Assembly: GCA_030686995.1 (NCBI GenBank)
Contig: CM060693.1
Span: forward strand, 119,935,228-119,999,227
Source of the DNA: Artemisia argyi
Lineage: Eukaryota; Streptophyta; Magnoliopsida; Asterales; Asteraceae
Length of the DNA stretch: 64,000 bases
Direction of reading: 5' to 3'
A program made the position numbers and the translations under genes. Positions 10,360-21,540 of the stretch are shown in pieces (positions within the stretch are counted from its first letter, which is position 1; each line of letters opens with the position of its first letter). The notes below the pieces were generated by a model. The model was not told the origin of the DNA. It searched no databases and was given only the letters and a program-made list of their open reading frames with translations.

Positions 10360-10425
10360 CCAATGGTCAATTCGTGATTCAAAGGATGATCTGGATGTTT
10401 ATGAAGCTTACGACATGATACGGTT
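10360..10425. repeat. 66-bp copy of the MULE target-site flank inside the retroelement
   Basis: Bases 10360-10425 are identical to 3317-3382, the MULE coding sequence just outside the left LTR, including the CGGTT target duplication. The copy joins gag sequence at 10359/10360. Transposition cannot place host flank between an element's interior and its own LTR. Confidence 0.9.
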
Positions 10426-11676
10426 TGTGGAAAACTAGAAGGGGGGGTTGAATAGTTTTACGTCCTTTTAAAAGTTTATTACCAAAATATTTTGTAGCTT
10501 ATTAAAAAGTTTCAATTCGATCTCAAGTGAATTCAAATGACAACTAATATATGCAATTCTAATGTAATAATGAAAGTATTGAAATGTAATGAAGAAAAGA
10601 TAGAGTTAGAAAGATCAAACCACAACACGTGAATTTATAGTGGTTCGGCTACAAGGACACCTTCCTTGCCCTACGCCACTCCCCGAGTACCACACTCGAG
10701 AGTTTTCTTCACTATGTAAACAAACTCCTTATGGTGGAGAAACCTTACACACCTTGGCTTACACGAGTTAATGACACTAAGCTAAATGTCGAGTTCTAAT
10801 CGTAGCTAGAACCAATCTCACGACTTCTTCAAGGCTTCACACCTTCTTCACAACTTCACGACTTGTTCAAGGCTTCACACCTTCTTCACACCTTCTTCTA
10901 TGCATAACTAATTCACAACTACTAAACTACTTTACAACACACCTATTTTCTACACACAACAAATTTACACAACACTTTTACAAATATCTACCACAACTAC
11001 AATATGAATCTAGCTATTCACAACACTACTACAATTAGATGGATGTAGAGGAGTGTTCTTCTTCTTGCACTTGAATGGATGAAGCTTTGGATCACTTGGA
11101 AACAAAGACTTATGAATTATATGATCAAAGGATTTTAGATCTAGAGAGGGAGGTTGGATCAGAAAGTTTATAGTGCAAAAAGGTGAGGAAAATGTGTGAA
11201 ATGATCAAATATTTATAGGGCCAGATTTTACTGTTCGGGAGCGTGCCGGTCCCCTTAATTAGAGGCCGGTCCCCTTAATCATTAAGGGGGCCGCCTAGTA
11301 AAATTAAGGGGGCCGCCCTCCTGAACGTTGGAAAAGTTTTTCTGGATAAAATTTGCCCTTTTTGGTTGGAAATTTGAAATCATATCTTTGTGGTTTAATA
11401 TAGCATTACCAAAAATGATTTACAAATATATATAAAATGTTTATATCATTTTATAAGATGTTATGTCTTAAGACAAAATTTCCTTTGATCATGTAATGCA
11501 TAAGATGCTTAGTTTATGCATACCTTAAGTGATATTAGATGTAGAAGTAAATATTTGTAACCAAATACTTGTTTACTTCTTAATCTTGACTTAATTTGAT
11601 TTAAGTTTTGTGATTATCAAAACATAGGTTTATTGAGAGATATTAATAACCTTTTCAAGCATTATTTATATCAACA
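10426..11676 (-). repeat. right LTR with CGGTT on both sides
   Basis: It matches the left LTR from TGTGGAAAAC to TATCAACA. CGGTT precedes it (10421-10425) and follows it (11677-11681), so taken alone it looks like a solo LTR in its target site. The TATA box is at 11208-11218 and the dyad module at 11233-11327. Confidence 0.9.
11208..11327 (-). promoter_or_regulatory. LTR promoter: dyad module plus TATA box (right LTR)
   Basis: This is the right-LTR counterpart of 4181-4300, with the TATA box at 11208-11218 and the foldback at 11233-11327. Only one base differs in the foldback region (GAGCGTGCC for GAGCATGCC). Confidence 0.65.
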
Positions 11677-14600
11677 CGGTTTTTACCCATCAATTTAAAT
11701 AATTTGTTGGTTGTTTCAATGTCATTTGATTATGTACAAGTTATTATTGACTTTACGAAGGAAAACTCTAATTTTGATCATTTTAACAAAACCATAATTT
11801 TTTTCTTTTTTGTTATTGATTTCGCAACAAATAAAGAGGAAAACACACATGCTCTGTTTTCGTTCAAGATTAATTATGTTTGGATGTTTACTGAATCAGC
11901 TGGTGGGATTTATGTAAATGGTGACTTTGCTTTTTTTGACTACATTGATGTTGATGAGTTCTCAATACATGAGCTTAATGATATGGTTAAGAAATTAGGA
12001 TTCAGTGGTAAAACCATAATGTACTATAGTTTTGTAGGCCTCATATGAACTTAGACAATGGATTATATGCTTTAGTAAATGATGATGATGTTAGAAAAAT
12101 GGCTAAGTACATTAGGGTTAGGATATAAGATGATTGAGGCCTTTATAGAACATGAGAAGACTAGTGTATACACTTATATAGAGGCTGCCTAAAGCACACC
12201 TTCTAAAAGGTGTTTCATTTTGGAACTGGCAAATCATGAGAAACCTAAAAATGCACAATCTAGTAACAAGAAACCTAGCAAATCAGTTTCAGGGTCTTGT
12301 GCAAAGAAATTAATGTTAGAATGGAAAGAGAACAATGCAAATGTGACTGTAAGGGTAGTTCTAGGAATGAAGAAGGTGAAAGCAGTCAACCTAAGACTAC
12401 AACCCAAACTGAGTTTGCCCAGGATTTCTAATCTGTGCCTGATCCTTTCATGGGAGAAGATAACTTTGATCCTTTTTTTGGTTTAGATGATGAACCAGTA
12501 AATGTAACAGAGAATGTTACAATTGAATGTCTTGGTAAAGGTAAATGGGTGGCATTAGAGGATGGTGAGGAAGTAGATGTAACAGAGAAAGAGAATGAAA
12601 ACAGGGATGGTGAAGGCAGTGATAGTGATGTGTTAGTGGATAAGGAAAATGAGTTTGTTGATGTACAAGTTGACATGGAGGATTTTGATAGAACAAATGT
12701 TAAGACAATGGGAAATGAGTATAGACCAGAATTTAATGCAGATGAGGAATTTGATACTGATTTTGGAATTGATGGTATAGACAATGATGAGTTTGAGAGT
12801 GCTTCTAATGAAGATCCATTAGACAGGATTAGGACAAGAAAACTTAAAAAGCTTAGGAAACAAAATATGTCTATAGATGGTGGACTTCAAAAGGTTAATT
12901 TTTTTGTTGGGCAGGAATTTACTAGTTCTGCTAAGGTTAAAGATTTGGTTCATAAACACTCCATTGAAACCAGGAGAGATTTTTATCTAAAGAATAATGA
13001 CAAAGTTAGAGTAAGGGCCGAATGCAAAGGGACAATTCCTGTGTTTCCTAGTAGTCAAGCAGAAGTTGTGCCAAGTGATGTGGGCCTAGTCAAGCACATA
13101 AGTCAAGTCCAGGAGGCGAGTCAAGTCAAAAGGTGAAATGGACAAAAGCTAAAATTGGATCAAGTAAGGGTTATGATAGTCCATTAAAGAAGGCAAAGTC
13201 AAAAAAGGTGGGCGGGAAACCTAAATTGAGAAAAGTAGCAGACAATCTATGCCCTTGGGTTTTACATGTATCCAAATTATAAGATGAGACATGGAAGGTG
13301 AAAACATTTGATGATACATACTAATGTCTACAATCTAGGAAGATAAAGTATTGCACTGCTGACTTTCTTTCAGACAATATTATGGATCAAATTGAGTCAA
13401 ACCCAGAAGTACTAGTGAGGGCTATTCAAGAACAATTATAAAAGAAATTTAGGTTGGAGGTGTCTAGGATGAAGGCATTTAGGGCAAAAGCTAAAGCAGT
13501 TGAACAAATTAGAGGTGATTTCACTCTTCAATATAAACAATTAAGGGATTATGTTATGGAGTTGCAACATACCAATCCTAACAAAACTGTTAGAATTGGA
13601 GTTGAAAGTGAAGCAAACGATATGTACCCAACAAAGGTTTTTAAGAGGATCTATGTATGTTTGGGAGCTGCTAAGGAAGGGTTCAAAGCTTGTATGAAGC
13701 AATTTCTGGGATTTGATGGTAAACTTATGAAAGGACCATTGCCTGGTCAACTGTTAACAGCAGTTGGTGTAGACCCAAACAATGGCATCTATTTTTGGCC
13801 TATGGGATTGTGGAATCAGAATCAAGGGAGTCATGGAACTGATTTTTGGAACATTTGAAGGGAGATTTAGATTTGCTAGACAATTCAAACTTAACATTCA
13901 TGAGTGATAGACAGAAGGTACACTTTGCATTCTTAATTATCCATATCATTTTAATTTATCAGTTTCAAAGACATTTATTTTTATTTATGATTTATTTTTT
14001 AATTTCAGTGTATCATTCCAGCTATTAATGAGCTATTTCCAGCATCAGAACACAACCTTAGGTCATTCTTGAGAACATGAAGTTAAGGTGGAGTGGAACT
14101 GCATAAAAAGATTTGCTATGGAAGGCTGAAACAGCTTTGACTATACCAAAGTTTAATGAAGTTATGAACAGTTTGAAGACTTTCAATAAAGAATGTCATG
14201 ATTGGCTAGCAAAGATCCCACCAATGCACTGGGCTTGATCACAATTCCCAGGTAAACAGAACACTTGTTAAATAACATTTCATGTTTTGATATACTAGTT
14301 TTCTAATTACAATATGTTTAACAGGGAGGGCTAAAACTAATATGTTGTTAAACAACATATGTGAAGTTTTTAATGGTCAGTTAGTAGATGGTAGGGATAG
14401 GCCTATAATAAGTACCCTTGAGTATGCCAAAGAGTATTTAATGAAAATGATAGTTAATGTGAAACAAGTGATAGAGAAAAGTGATTGGCCACTTACACCC
14501 ACTGCTACTTGGTTGTTTAATGTGGTGAAGGCTGAAGCAAGTGAATGCATTGCTCAATTTAATGGGGTTCATTTGTATGGGGTTACTGGTCCTTGGGGTG

Positions 14601-15204
14601 ATGTGTGTCTGGTTGATGTGCTGAACATGAGCTTCACTTGTAGAAAATAGAAAGTGATAGGGCTGCCATGTATGCACGCAATTGCAAGTAATTGGAACAT
14701 GGAAGCCAATAACATGGAGATAGGATTGCCTAAAAGCTGGGTTCCATGTTATAGACTACGAACATGGAGACAAGTGCATAGACACCACATCAATCCCATT
14801 AGACACAAGAGCTTGTGGCCAGAATGTCCCATTCCAACCAGTATCCTTCCTCCAAAACATCATCTACAAGTTGGTAGGCCATAGAAAGCAAGAAACAAGT
14901 CTTTAGGTGAGAACATACCATTGGTGAACACTGGAATGCTTTCTAGGAAGAACAAGACAGTCACTTGTGAGTTGTGCAAAACACAAGGACACAATAAGAG
15001 AAGCTGTAAAGGACCAAGAGGTAATGTAGGCAAGAAAAGGCCAAGATTTGATAGTGATGCTGGTGTGAAGTCAATGAGTGAGACTGTTGGTGTCCAAACA
15101 AGGTCTGAGACTGCTGCTGCTGGTAATACAGTGAAGAAAGCCAAAAACACTATCAACAAGGGAAAAAACAAGTGTAATGTGGTTGTCTGTGGTTATTTTG
15201 ATGT

Positions 15205-15706
15205 AATGTGGGCTTTGGAATCGCTGGAAGCTCGGGCTTTGGAACATCATGAAGAGTAGGCTTTAGAAGCCCTGGTATTTCTGGCTTGTGAATAACGGAG
15301 ACATCACGCTTTGAAACCTTGGAAAGTGCGGGTTTGGTAATCTCTGGAATTTTGGGTTTTGGAAGCTCTGGAAGTTCGGGTTTTGGAATCACAGGGGCTT
15401 CAGGTTTAGGAACCTCTGGAAGTGTAAGCTTTGCAAACTCTAGTACTTCGGGCTTAGGAACCAATGGAACCTCAGGTTTTGGTACATCAGGAACTCGGGC
15501 TTTGGAATCTGGGGAAGCTCATGCGTAGGAATCTCAGGAATTGTAGGTTTCTGAAAATCCTTCGGGAGCTCTGGAATTTCATGCTTTGGAAGCTCGGGTA
15601 CGTCCAAAAGTTTGCGTGCATCACCAAAGACGTTCTCACCATTCAATGAGGTTAAAGTGATGGAAAGTAGTCTCACCAAGATTAAATTGAAGTTGCAATG
15701 TGCCAT
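15205..15706 (-). pseudogene. PELPK-type proline-rich cell-wall protein gene 1, broken
   Basis: The gene starts at 15706 with a signal peptide (MAHCNFNLILVRLLSITLTS). The KLLDVPELPK segment follows, then pentapeptide-style repeats (PKPELPEL-, IPKPEVP-). Proteins of this type are secreted, Lys/Pro/Glu-rich cell-wall proteins like Arabidopsis PELPK1. Compared with gene 2, one base is missing near 15494 (ACTCGGG for ACTACGGG), which shifts the frame. The shifted frame stays open through further repeats until the sequence passes into antisense MULE DNA at about 15205, so the conserved C-terminus is lost. A TATA box is present at 15764-15774. No intron is seen. Confidence 0.8.
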
Positions 15707-16616
15707 TGATATGGTAACTAAGAAATTGTTTTAGTTGATTTGAGAATATATGTATTTTATTTTGATTTATATAGAAGACATGGGTTCTAGAATATAGTTA
15801 TAGGTATAAGTGGGTATGAATTGTAGATATATTGGGGATGTTAGCTTAACTTCTCATCTGTACATAAGATTTAGTTGTCTAATTGTCTTGCTTTTTGAAA
15901 AATTTAGGGGGAGACTTGGCAACGTGTTACGACATGGTTAAAAAAATATGTAAAGTTAAGTTATTTAATTATTTGACTAAGGGTTTCATTAGTACGGTAT
16001 TTATGTCATATATATGTTAGCCTTTGTTAACGGTACATAAAAATTAGGTGGTCCATACATCTCATAGGTAAAGAACAATTTGTTTTATTGATTTTTTAAA
16101 GATCGTATAAATCTGGTGAGTTTATACTAACTGTTAGCTAGTGGTTGAGTTCAAAGTTAGTAAATCTTAACCATATGAGTTTATATTTCCTTCTGGATTG
16201 TGGTAGCTAGAATTGGCTAAAATATATGTTTTATTGTTTGTGACGTAAAGAGTTGAATTCCCAGCAATATCCCCCTTTGGGAATCCACACAGGCCAATGT
16301 GAGACTGTCGCGCAAACTTATTACAGTAAATAAAAGTAAATCAAACTCAATCCATTCTTCAAATTGGAATTTCAAACAAAATATTAAGTTCGCTTTTTTG
16401 AAAGACAATGAAACTGAATATACTATACTTACAAATTTCCTCATCTTTAAACTATTTACTAAACTACACGATGGAGGAGTGGATGTTGTTTATCTAGATT
16501 TTTCCTCATAATTCTTTCAGTTGAGTTTCATCTCCGCAACAGAAACTTAGCCTCAGATTATACACATTTGAATGTTTTGCTTGTCTTGCTTGTTCAGGAG
16601 TTTTACCAACTGTTTA
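15707..16616. repeat. 5' flank of PELPK unit 1 (segmental duplication)
   Basis: This flank is collinear with 21476-22280 upstream of gene 2. Shared phrases include GGTGGTCCATACATCTCATA, CAAATTGGA and TTAGCCTCAGATT. Unit 1 has about 30 extra bases near 16560. Unit 1 ends at CAACTGTTTA (16616), where the Harbinger element begins. No separate gene is seen. Confidence 0.75.
15764..15774 (-). promoter_or_regulatory. TATA box of PELPK gene 1
   Basis: CTATATAAATC on the minus strand, about 60 bases before the ATG at 15706. It is conserved at the same place in gene 2 (21530-21540). Confidence 0.65.
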
Positions 16617-16937
16617 GGCTACTTGGCAAGGGACATGATCCATTCACCTTGCAACCATTTTCACACGCGAGCCTCTTGCCATCACTCTCATCTCACGCGC
16701 GAGGACCACATACCAAGGCAATGAATGGTGATCAGATCACCTTGAGAAAAAAAATAAAAAATTAATAAATAAATTAAAAATTGGCCCCATATATAAAACT
16801 ATCCGTTGCATATAAGTAAAAAAAGATCCCCACTACCCATATTTTTCTCTATAAATACATCAAAACTAAACTTTATTTATACATATCTTCTCAATATATC
16901 ATTCAAACAACATATATCTCATTCTTTTTATTTTTCA

Positions 16938-18227
16938 AATGAATTCTGATACGATTATGTTCACCGACTCAGAAGAAGAACAAGAAATTACAAGTCGGTG
17001 ATTAAATTTTATTGAAAGATCGTTGTCGTTTATTAAAAATACACAAAAAGCAAATCACCCAGCGATAAAATGCCTTAATCGAGATCATTATGGTGCTCAT
17101 GACCATTTAGTCAACGCCTATTTTACTGAGAACCCGTTCTACGATGCACGTACTTTCTGAAAGAGGTTCCGAATGAATCAATCTCTTTTCAACTAGATAG
17201 TTTCAGGAGGTAACTATTCATAATCCATTTTTTAGTAGTAATGTTGATTGTACCGGAAAAGAAGGCATTTCAGCGTTGATGAAATGCACCTCCACAATTC
17301 GTCAATTGGCATACGGCGCGGTTCCTGATGCTTAAGACGAATATCTGTAGATGGGTGAAAAAACTTCTAGTCGATGTCTTGATCATTTTTGTAAGTCTGT
17401 TATGGAAATTTTCGGTCCAGAGTATTTGAGGAAACCCACTATGACTGATGTCGTAAAGCTTTATCTACATCACAAAAAAACACACATGTTTATGTGGATG
17501 TTAGGAAGCCTTGACTATACAGATTAGGAGTGGTTGGTTGTCCGAATGCATACAAATGTCAATGTGTTAGACGTGATTATGGTTCGAATCCGTTCATTTT
17601 GCTGGAAGCGATTGCGTCACAAGACTTATAGATATGGCATGCTTTCTTTGGTACTTCTGGGGTGAACAACGACATCAACGTTATAGATAGTTCTCCTTTA
17701 TTTAACGATCTTAAACACAGGATCGCACCTGAGATTACATTTGTTGCTAACGGGGTAACTTACCCATTTGGGTACTATCTTGTTGACGGGATATATCCCG
17801 AATTGGCAACTCTCGTTAAGACGATTCTAGAACCATTAGATGATGACTACAAGAGAATAAGGTATAAGCAAATGCAGGAATCGACAAGGAAAGATATAAA
17901 AGGGGCGTTTTCGTGTTTTGAAGAAGAGATGGGTGGTACTTGCCACTCCCACAAAAATCATGAAAAAAGAAAGAATAGTTAATATGATGTATACTTGCAT
18001 CATATTCAATAACATGATTCGAAAAGACAAAAAAAAAAAAAAAAAAAAAAAAAAGAAAAGAAAAAAAAGCAATATCTTCCGAATGGTACCCAGAGGAAGC
18101 ACATCCACCGGATGACCCCATACGATCCGATGAAGAAATGCGAAAAGTTATTAGGTATATCAGATCACATCAAATGCATCAAAACCTTTGTGCCGATTTG
18201 GGCAAACATTTGACTCGTAATATTTAA
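16938..18227 (+). pseudogene. Harbinger (PIF) transposase pseudogene
   Basis: The frame starts MNSDTIMFTDSEEEQ at 16938 and ends at TAA 18225-18227. Across several frames the family's blocks can be read: a helix-turn-helix-like region (KCTSTIRQLAYGAVPD, near 17285) and ETTSR-like EKTSSRCLDHFC. The DDE core follows. The first Asp is in GSLDYTD (about 17505-17525). The second is in VNNDINVID near 17665. VTYPFGYYLVDGIYP near 17755 is between them, and the Glu is in YKQMQESTRKD near 17870. The conserved tail VNMMYTCIIFNNMIRKD is present. In-frame stops and at least three frameshifts disrupt it. A run of about 26 A residues near 18030 replaces conserved sequence after the RKD. Confidence 0.85.
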
Positions 18228-18609
18228 TTCCAGTTTTTAATGTAGTATTTTTAATTTCTAAGTCTGTGTAATGTTTTTAATTTATGAATAAAAGTTTTCT
18301 ATTTCGTATGTTTACGTTTTTGTATTTATATGTTTACGTTTACGTTATATATGGTGTACACTTTAAAATACAAAACAATAGGTATACTTATGGACCGTTA
18401 GATCAATAATCTTAGATGAAATTCAAATCTAATTAAATAGGTGGCATAATTGTAATAAAATTAAAATATAATGGCATTGTGTAGCATTTATTAAACGCTA
18501 TAGATGAATAAAAAGTTAATGTTTAATTAAAGCTATAACATTTATTAAATTGGCTAATGTTCTTTTTTCATTTAACTTTTTTCGGCCAATTGGTACACAT
18601 TGTACCAAC

Positions 18610-19110
18610 GTTATGACACACTATTAACTTAATTTCTCCCTACTAAATTTATCATGACACATTAATTATTTTATACATTATTTTATGACACATAAAATTT
18701 ATTATAACACAACATTTTTTGATAAAACAAATTAATTTATCATTATTTTTTTTATGCTTTATTTATGACACATTAAATTTATAGTGACACAGAAACTTTT
18801 GATACATATATAGTGACACAATTTTTTTTATACATCTATACATAAATATCTTGATACATATATAGTGACACACTAAAATTTTAGTGTAATAGTAGTGACA
18901 CTAAATTTTTTGATACATTTATAGTGACACATTAAAATTTTATACAATTTTTTAGTGACACATTAAAATTTTAGTATATTTTTAGTGACACTAATTTTTT
19001 GGTCACTAATTTTTTTTGATACATTTGTAAAATCACGATAGTTTTTATGACAAATTTTTAGAGATAAACTATGCCTTTTAACACACTTTCATAGTGACAC
19101 GCTAATTTTT
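18610..19110. repeat. TGACAC-rich subterminal repeats of the Harbinger element
   Basis: The motif (A/G)TGACAC followed by (A)TTAAA(A)TTTT recurs at least 12 times in about 500 bases, near 18614, 18653, 18687, 18766, 18783, 18812, 18865, 18894, 18924, 18955, 18986 and 19094. It occupies the right subterminal region, so it may be transposase-binding DNA. The left end does not show it. Confidence 0.7.
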
Positions 19111-20349
19111 TTTTACACACTTGATGTATGATTTAAAATGTTAATAAACTAGTACTAATACACATGCTAAGTAATTGAGTCATGTTAATAAAGGGTGAGT
19201 GTAGGTGAAGGGAAGTGAGAGGAGAGAGAAAGCTGATGTGGCGTTGAAGTGTGTGGTGAAAGTGTATTACCCTTGCCTTCTATATTCCTTATATTCGTGG
19301 ATATTAAACTCTATATGCGGATGCCTGTATTTACATATTTATTAATCTCATGGAAATAATTTGCTCAGATTATATGATTTGTATATTTTTCGAGGTAGTT
19401 TTTTAAGGATGGTAATCTATGGTCCTACATTTTCCTTGGAATTCTTTTCTTTACTTGATAAATTTAGGAAAACCAAAGTCTGCTTAGAATATCCTGATAA
19501 TCTGTGGTGTTATGATTTGTAAATCAATTATGTAGAAAACAAGTAATAAGCTATACTTTAACTTACATAAAGATGTCTGAGTTCTATCACCTTTTCTTAC
19601 ATGTAAGATCAATAAGATGATTAATTAAAGGATTAATATCCTCTCAAGTTGTGTTCAAACATGATTGATCATGTTGAGTTTGTTGTGAGTGAAAATAAAC
19701 AAGTGAGCCCATGATTTTTATTAGAAAGAAAAGTTTAATGCATTTAAATTATTTGTGATTGGTGAACATGATGTATCATATTTGAATCAACTTTCCATAG
19801 TCTCATTAATACTCTTAAAACAAGATGATTAATTGTCATGCAAGTATGAAAGTAAAGCAACTGTTTTCACTATTATATTACAAATTTAATCTCATACCCA
19901 CATAAAGTTGAATAATTTAGTCTTTTATATATTCAAGGACCTGAGCAAAAGTGATCTCATTAGCAGCCACAAGGTCTTCTATATTAGTTCAATAACCAAC
20001 TTCGATATGCAAATATATTATTTCCTACTTATTCTTCTTAGAATCAAGATAAATGTTTGATCTGCGACGGGATATGTTTCCAGCATGACGGACCAGCTTT
20101 TACCCCATTATCCTACTCAAAACATTAGTTTCTGCAATCAGCAATATGTGCATGTAATAAACTAATTAGATAATCAATCTGTAACATATATTACAGACGT
20201 ATGCATTACATAATATGAATAAAAGTTGAACATAAAATCTATAATACAGAAATAATCACTAAAACATCATCGAACACACTGAAATGATGAAGATCTTCGA
20301 AGTACATCAGTAAAATGGTCACGTCACGAGCTATCACAAAAATAGTGCT

Positions 20350-21475
20350 CTAGGGATGGGGCAAGGAAGGGATAGGGAATTCCTTGGGAAACTCAGGAAT
20401 CGTAGGAAACTTTAGTAATTCAAGTTTTGGTAGTGTTGGCAGCTCTTGTTTCGGAATCTCAAGAACTAACTCTCTATCCCCGTGTATGTAACTTGTTCTA
20501 GCTTCTTGCTAGTTTGCTAATCTATATTCTCTTGCCGTTAAAAAAAAAAGGAATTTCTGGAACTACAGCCTTTGGAATCTCAGGAATTGTGGGCTTCGGA
20601 AGCTCTGGCACTTCTGGCTTTGGAACATCAGGAAATGTGGGCTTGCTAATCTCGGGAAGTGTGGGCTTTGGATGCTCTGGTACTTCGGGCTTTGGAATTA
20701 CAGGAACCGTGGGCTTTGGAACCTCGGGAAGTGTGGGCTTTGGAAGCTCTGGAACTTCGCGTTTATTAGGAAGTACAGGGACCACAGGTTTTGGAACCTC
20801 GGGAAGTGTAGGCTTTGGAAGATCTGGTACTTCTGGCTTTGGAATAACAGGAACCTCAGGCTTTGCAACCTCGAGAAGTTTGGGCTTCGGAAGCTCTGGA
20901 ACTTCAGGTTTAGGAAGCACTGGGACCTCAGGCTTTGGAACCTCGGGAATAGTGGGCTTGGGAAGCTCAGGCATTGTAGGGTATGGAAACACAGGAACCT
21001 CGGGCTTTGGAACCTCTGGGAGTGTAGGCTTTGGAAGCTCTGGTATTTCAGGCTTAGGAATCACAAGGACCTCAAGCTTTGGAACCTCGGGAAGTACGGG
21101 CTTGGTAGTCTCTGGCAGTTTTGGCTTTGGAAGCTCCGGAACTTCGGGTTTTGGAATCAAAGGGACCTCAGGCTTCGGAACCTCAGGAAGTGTAGGCTTT
21201 GGAAGCTAAGGTACTTGGGGCTTAGGAGTCACTGGAGCCTCAGGATTTGGAACATCAGGAACTACGGGCTTAGGAATCTGGGGCAGCTCAGGCTTTGGAA
21301 TATCAGGAAGTATAGGTTTCGGAAAATCCTTTGGAAGCTTTGGAATTTCAGGCTTTGGAGCATCAGGTGCGTCCAAAAGTTTGCGTGCATCACCAAAGAC
21401 ATTCCCACCATTGAATGAGGCTAAAGTGATGGAAACTAGTATCACCAAGATAAAACTGAAGTTATAATGTGCCAT
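20350..21475 (-). pseudogene. PELPK-type proline-rich cell-wall protein gene 2, broken
   Basis: ATG at 21475 begins a signal peptide (MAHYNFSFILVILVSITLAS), then DARKLLDAPDAPKPEIP and about 40 repeats of the type (V/L)PKPE(V/L)PEL. An in-frame TAG at 21206 replaces a Glu codon, and the frame continues open downstream for over 200 codons. At 20550 a small poly(A) retroinsertion interrupts the gene and gives an early stop at 20522. Beyond the insert the original C-terminus remains (EFPKEFPIPSLPHP, stop at 20350-20352). Without the two lesions the protein would be about 345 residues, consistent with a long repeat-only PELPK protein. The role is inferred from the family: a secreted wall protein implicated in growth and germination. 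Confidence 0.85.
20469..20549 (+). mobile_element. short poly(A)-tailed retroinsertion (LINE/SINE 3' end) in PELPK gene 2
   Basis: About 80 bases ending TTGCCGTT plus ten A residues interrupt the repeat region. The flanks GGAATCTCAAGAACTA (20453-20468) and GGAATTTCTGGAACTA (20550-20565) are 13/16 identical, which fits a diverged L1-type target duplication. It reads plus to minus relative to the gene. The family is not identified; the length suggests a 5'-truncated LINE or a SINE fragment. Because this gene is itself repetitive, chance similarity of the flanks cannot be excluded. Confidence 0.6.
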
Positions 21476-21529
21476 TGATAGGTTAACTAAAATTGTTTTG
21501 AGTTGATTTGAGAATATTGTGTTTATTTT

Positions 21530-21540
21530 GATTTATATAG
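21530..21540 (-). promoter_or_regulatory. TATA box of PELPK gene 2
   Basis: CTATATAAATC on the minus strand, about 55 bases before the ATG at 21475. Confidence 0.65.

Larger units (their letters stand above)
16617..19288 (+). mobile_element. PIF/Harbinger transposon, TSD TTA
   Basis: The duplicated PELPK flank at 22271-22290 reads CAACTGTTTATATTCGTGG without a break. Here the same sequence is split: CTGTTTA ends at 16616 and TTATATTCGTGG resumes at 19289. That defines a 2672-bp insertion with the three-base TTA duplication typical of PIF/Harbinger. The ends share a degenerate inverted repeat (GGCTACTTGGCAAGGG on the left, GGAATATAGAAGGCAAGGG on the right read inward). The transposase pseudogene lies inside at 16938-18227. 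The ORF2/Myb-like partner protein usually found in this superfamily was not recognised. Confidence 0.85.

Noticed and set aside
20514..21418. Long plus-strand ORFs (Gly/Ser/Thr-rich and Trp/Leu-rich) opposite PELPK gene 2, and similar ones opposite genes 1 and 3
   Set aside because: They are mirror frames of the PELPK repeat. The repeat's regular codon pattern keeps the other frames open; signal peptide and conserved ends are only on the minus strand.
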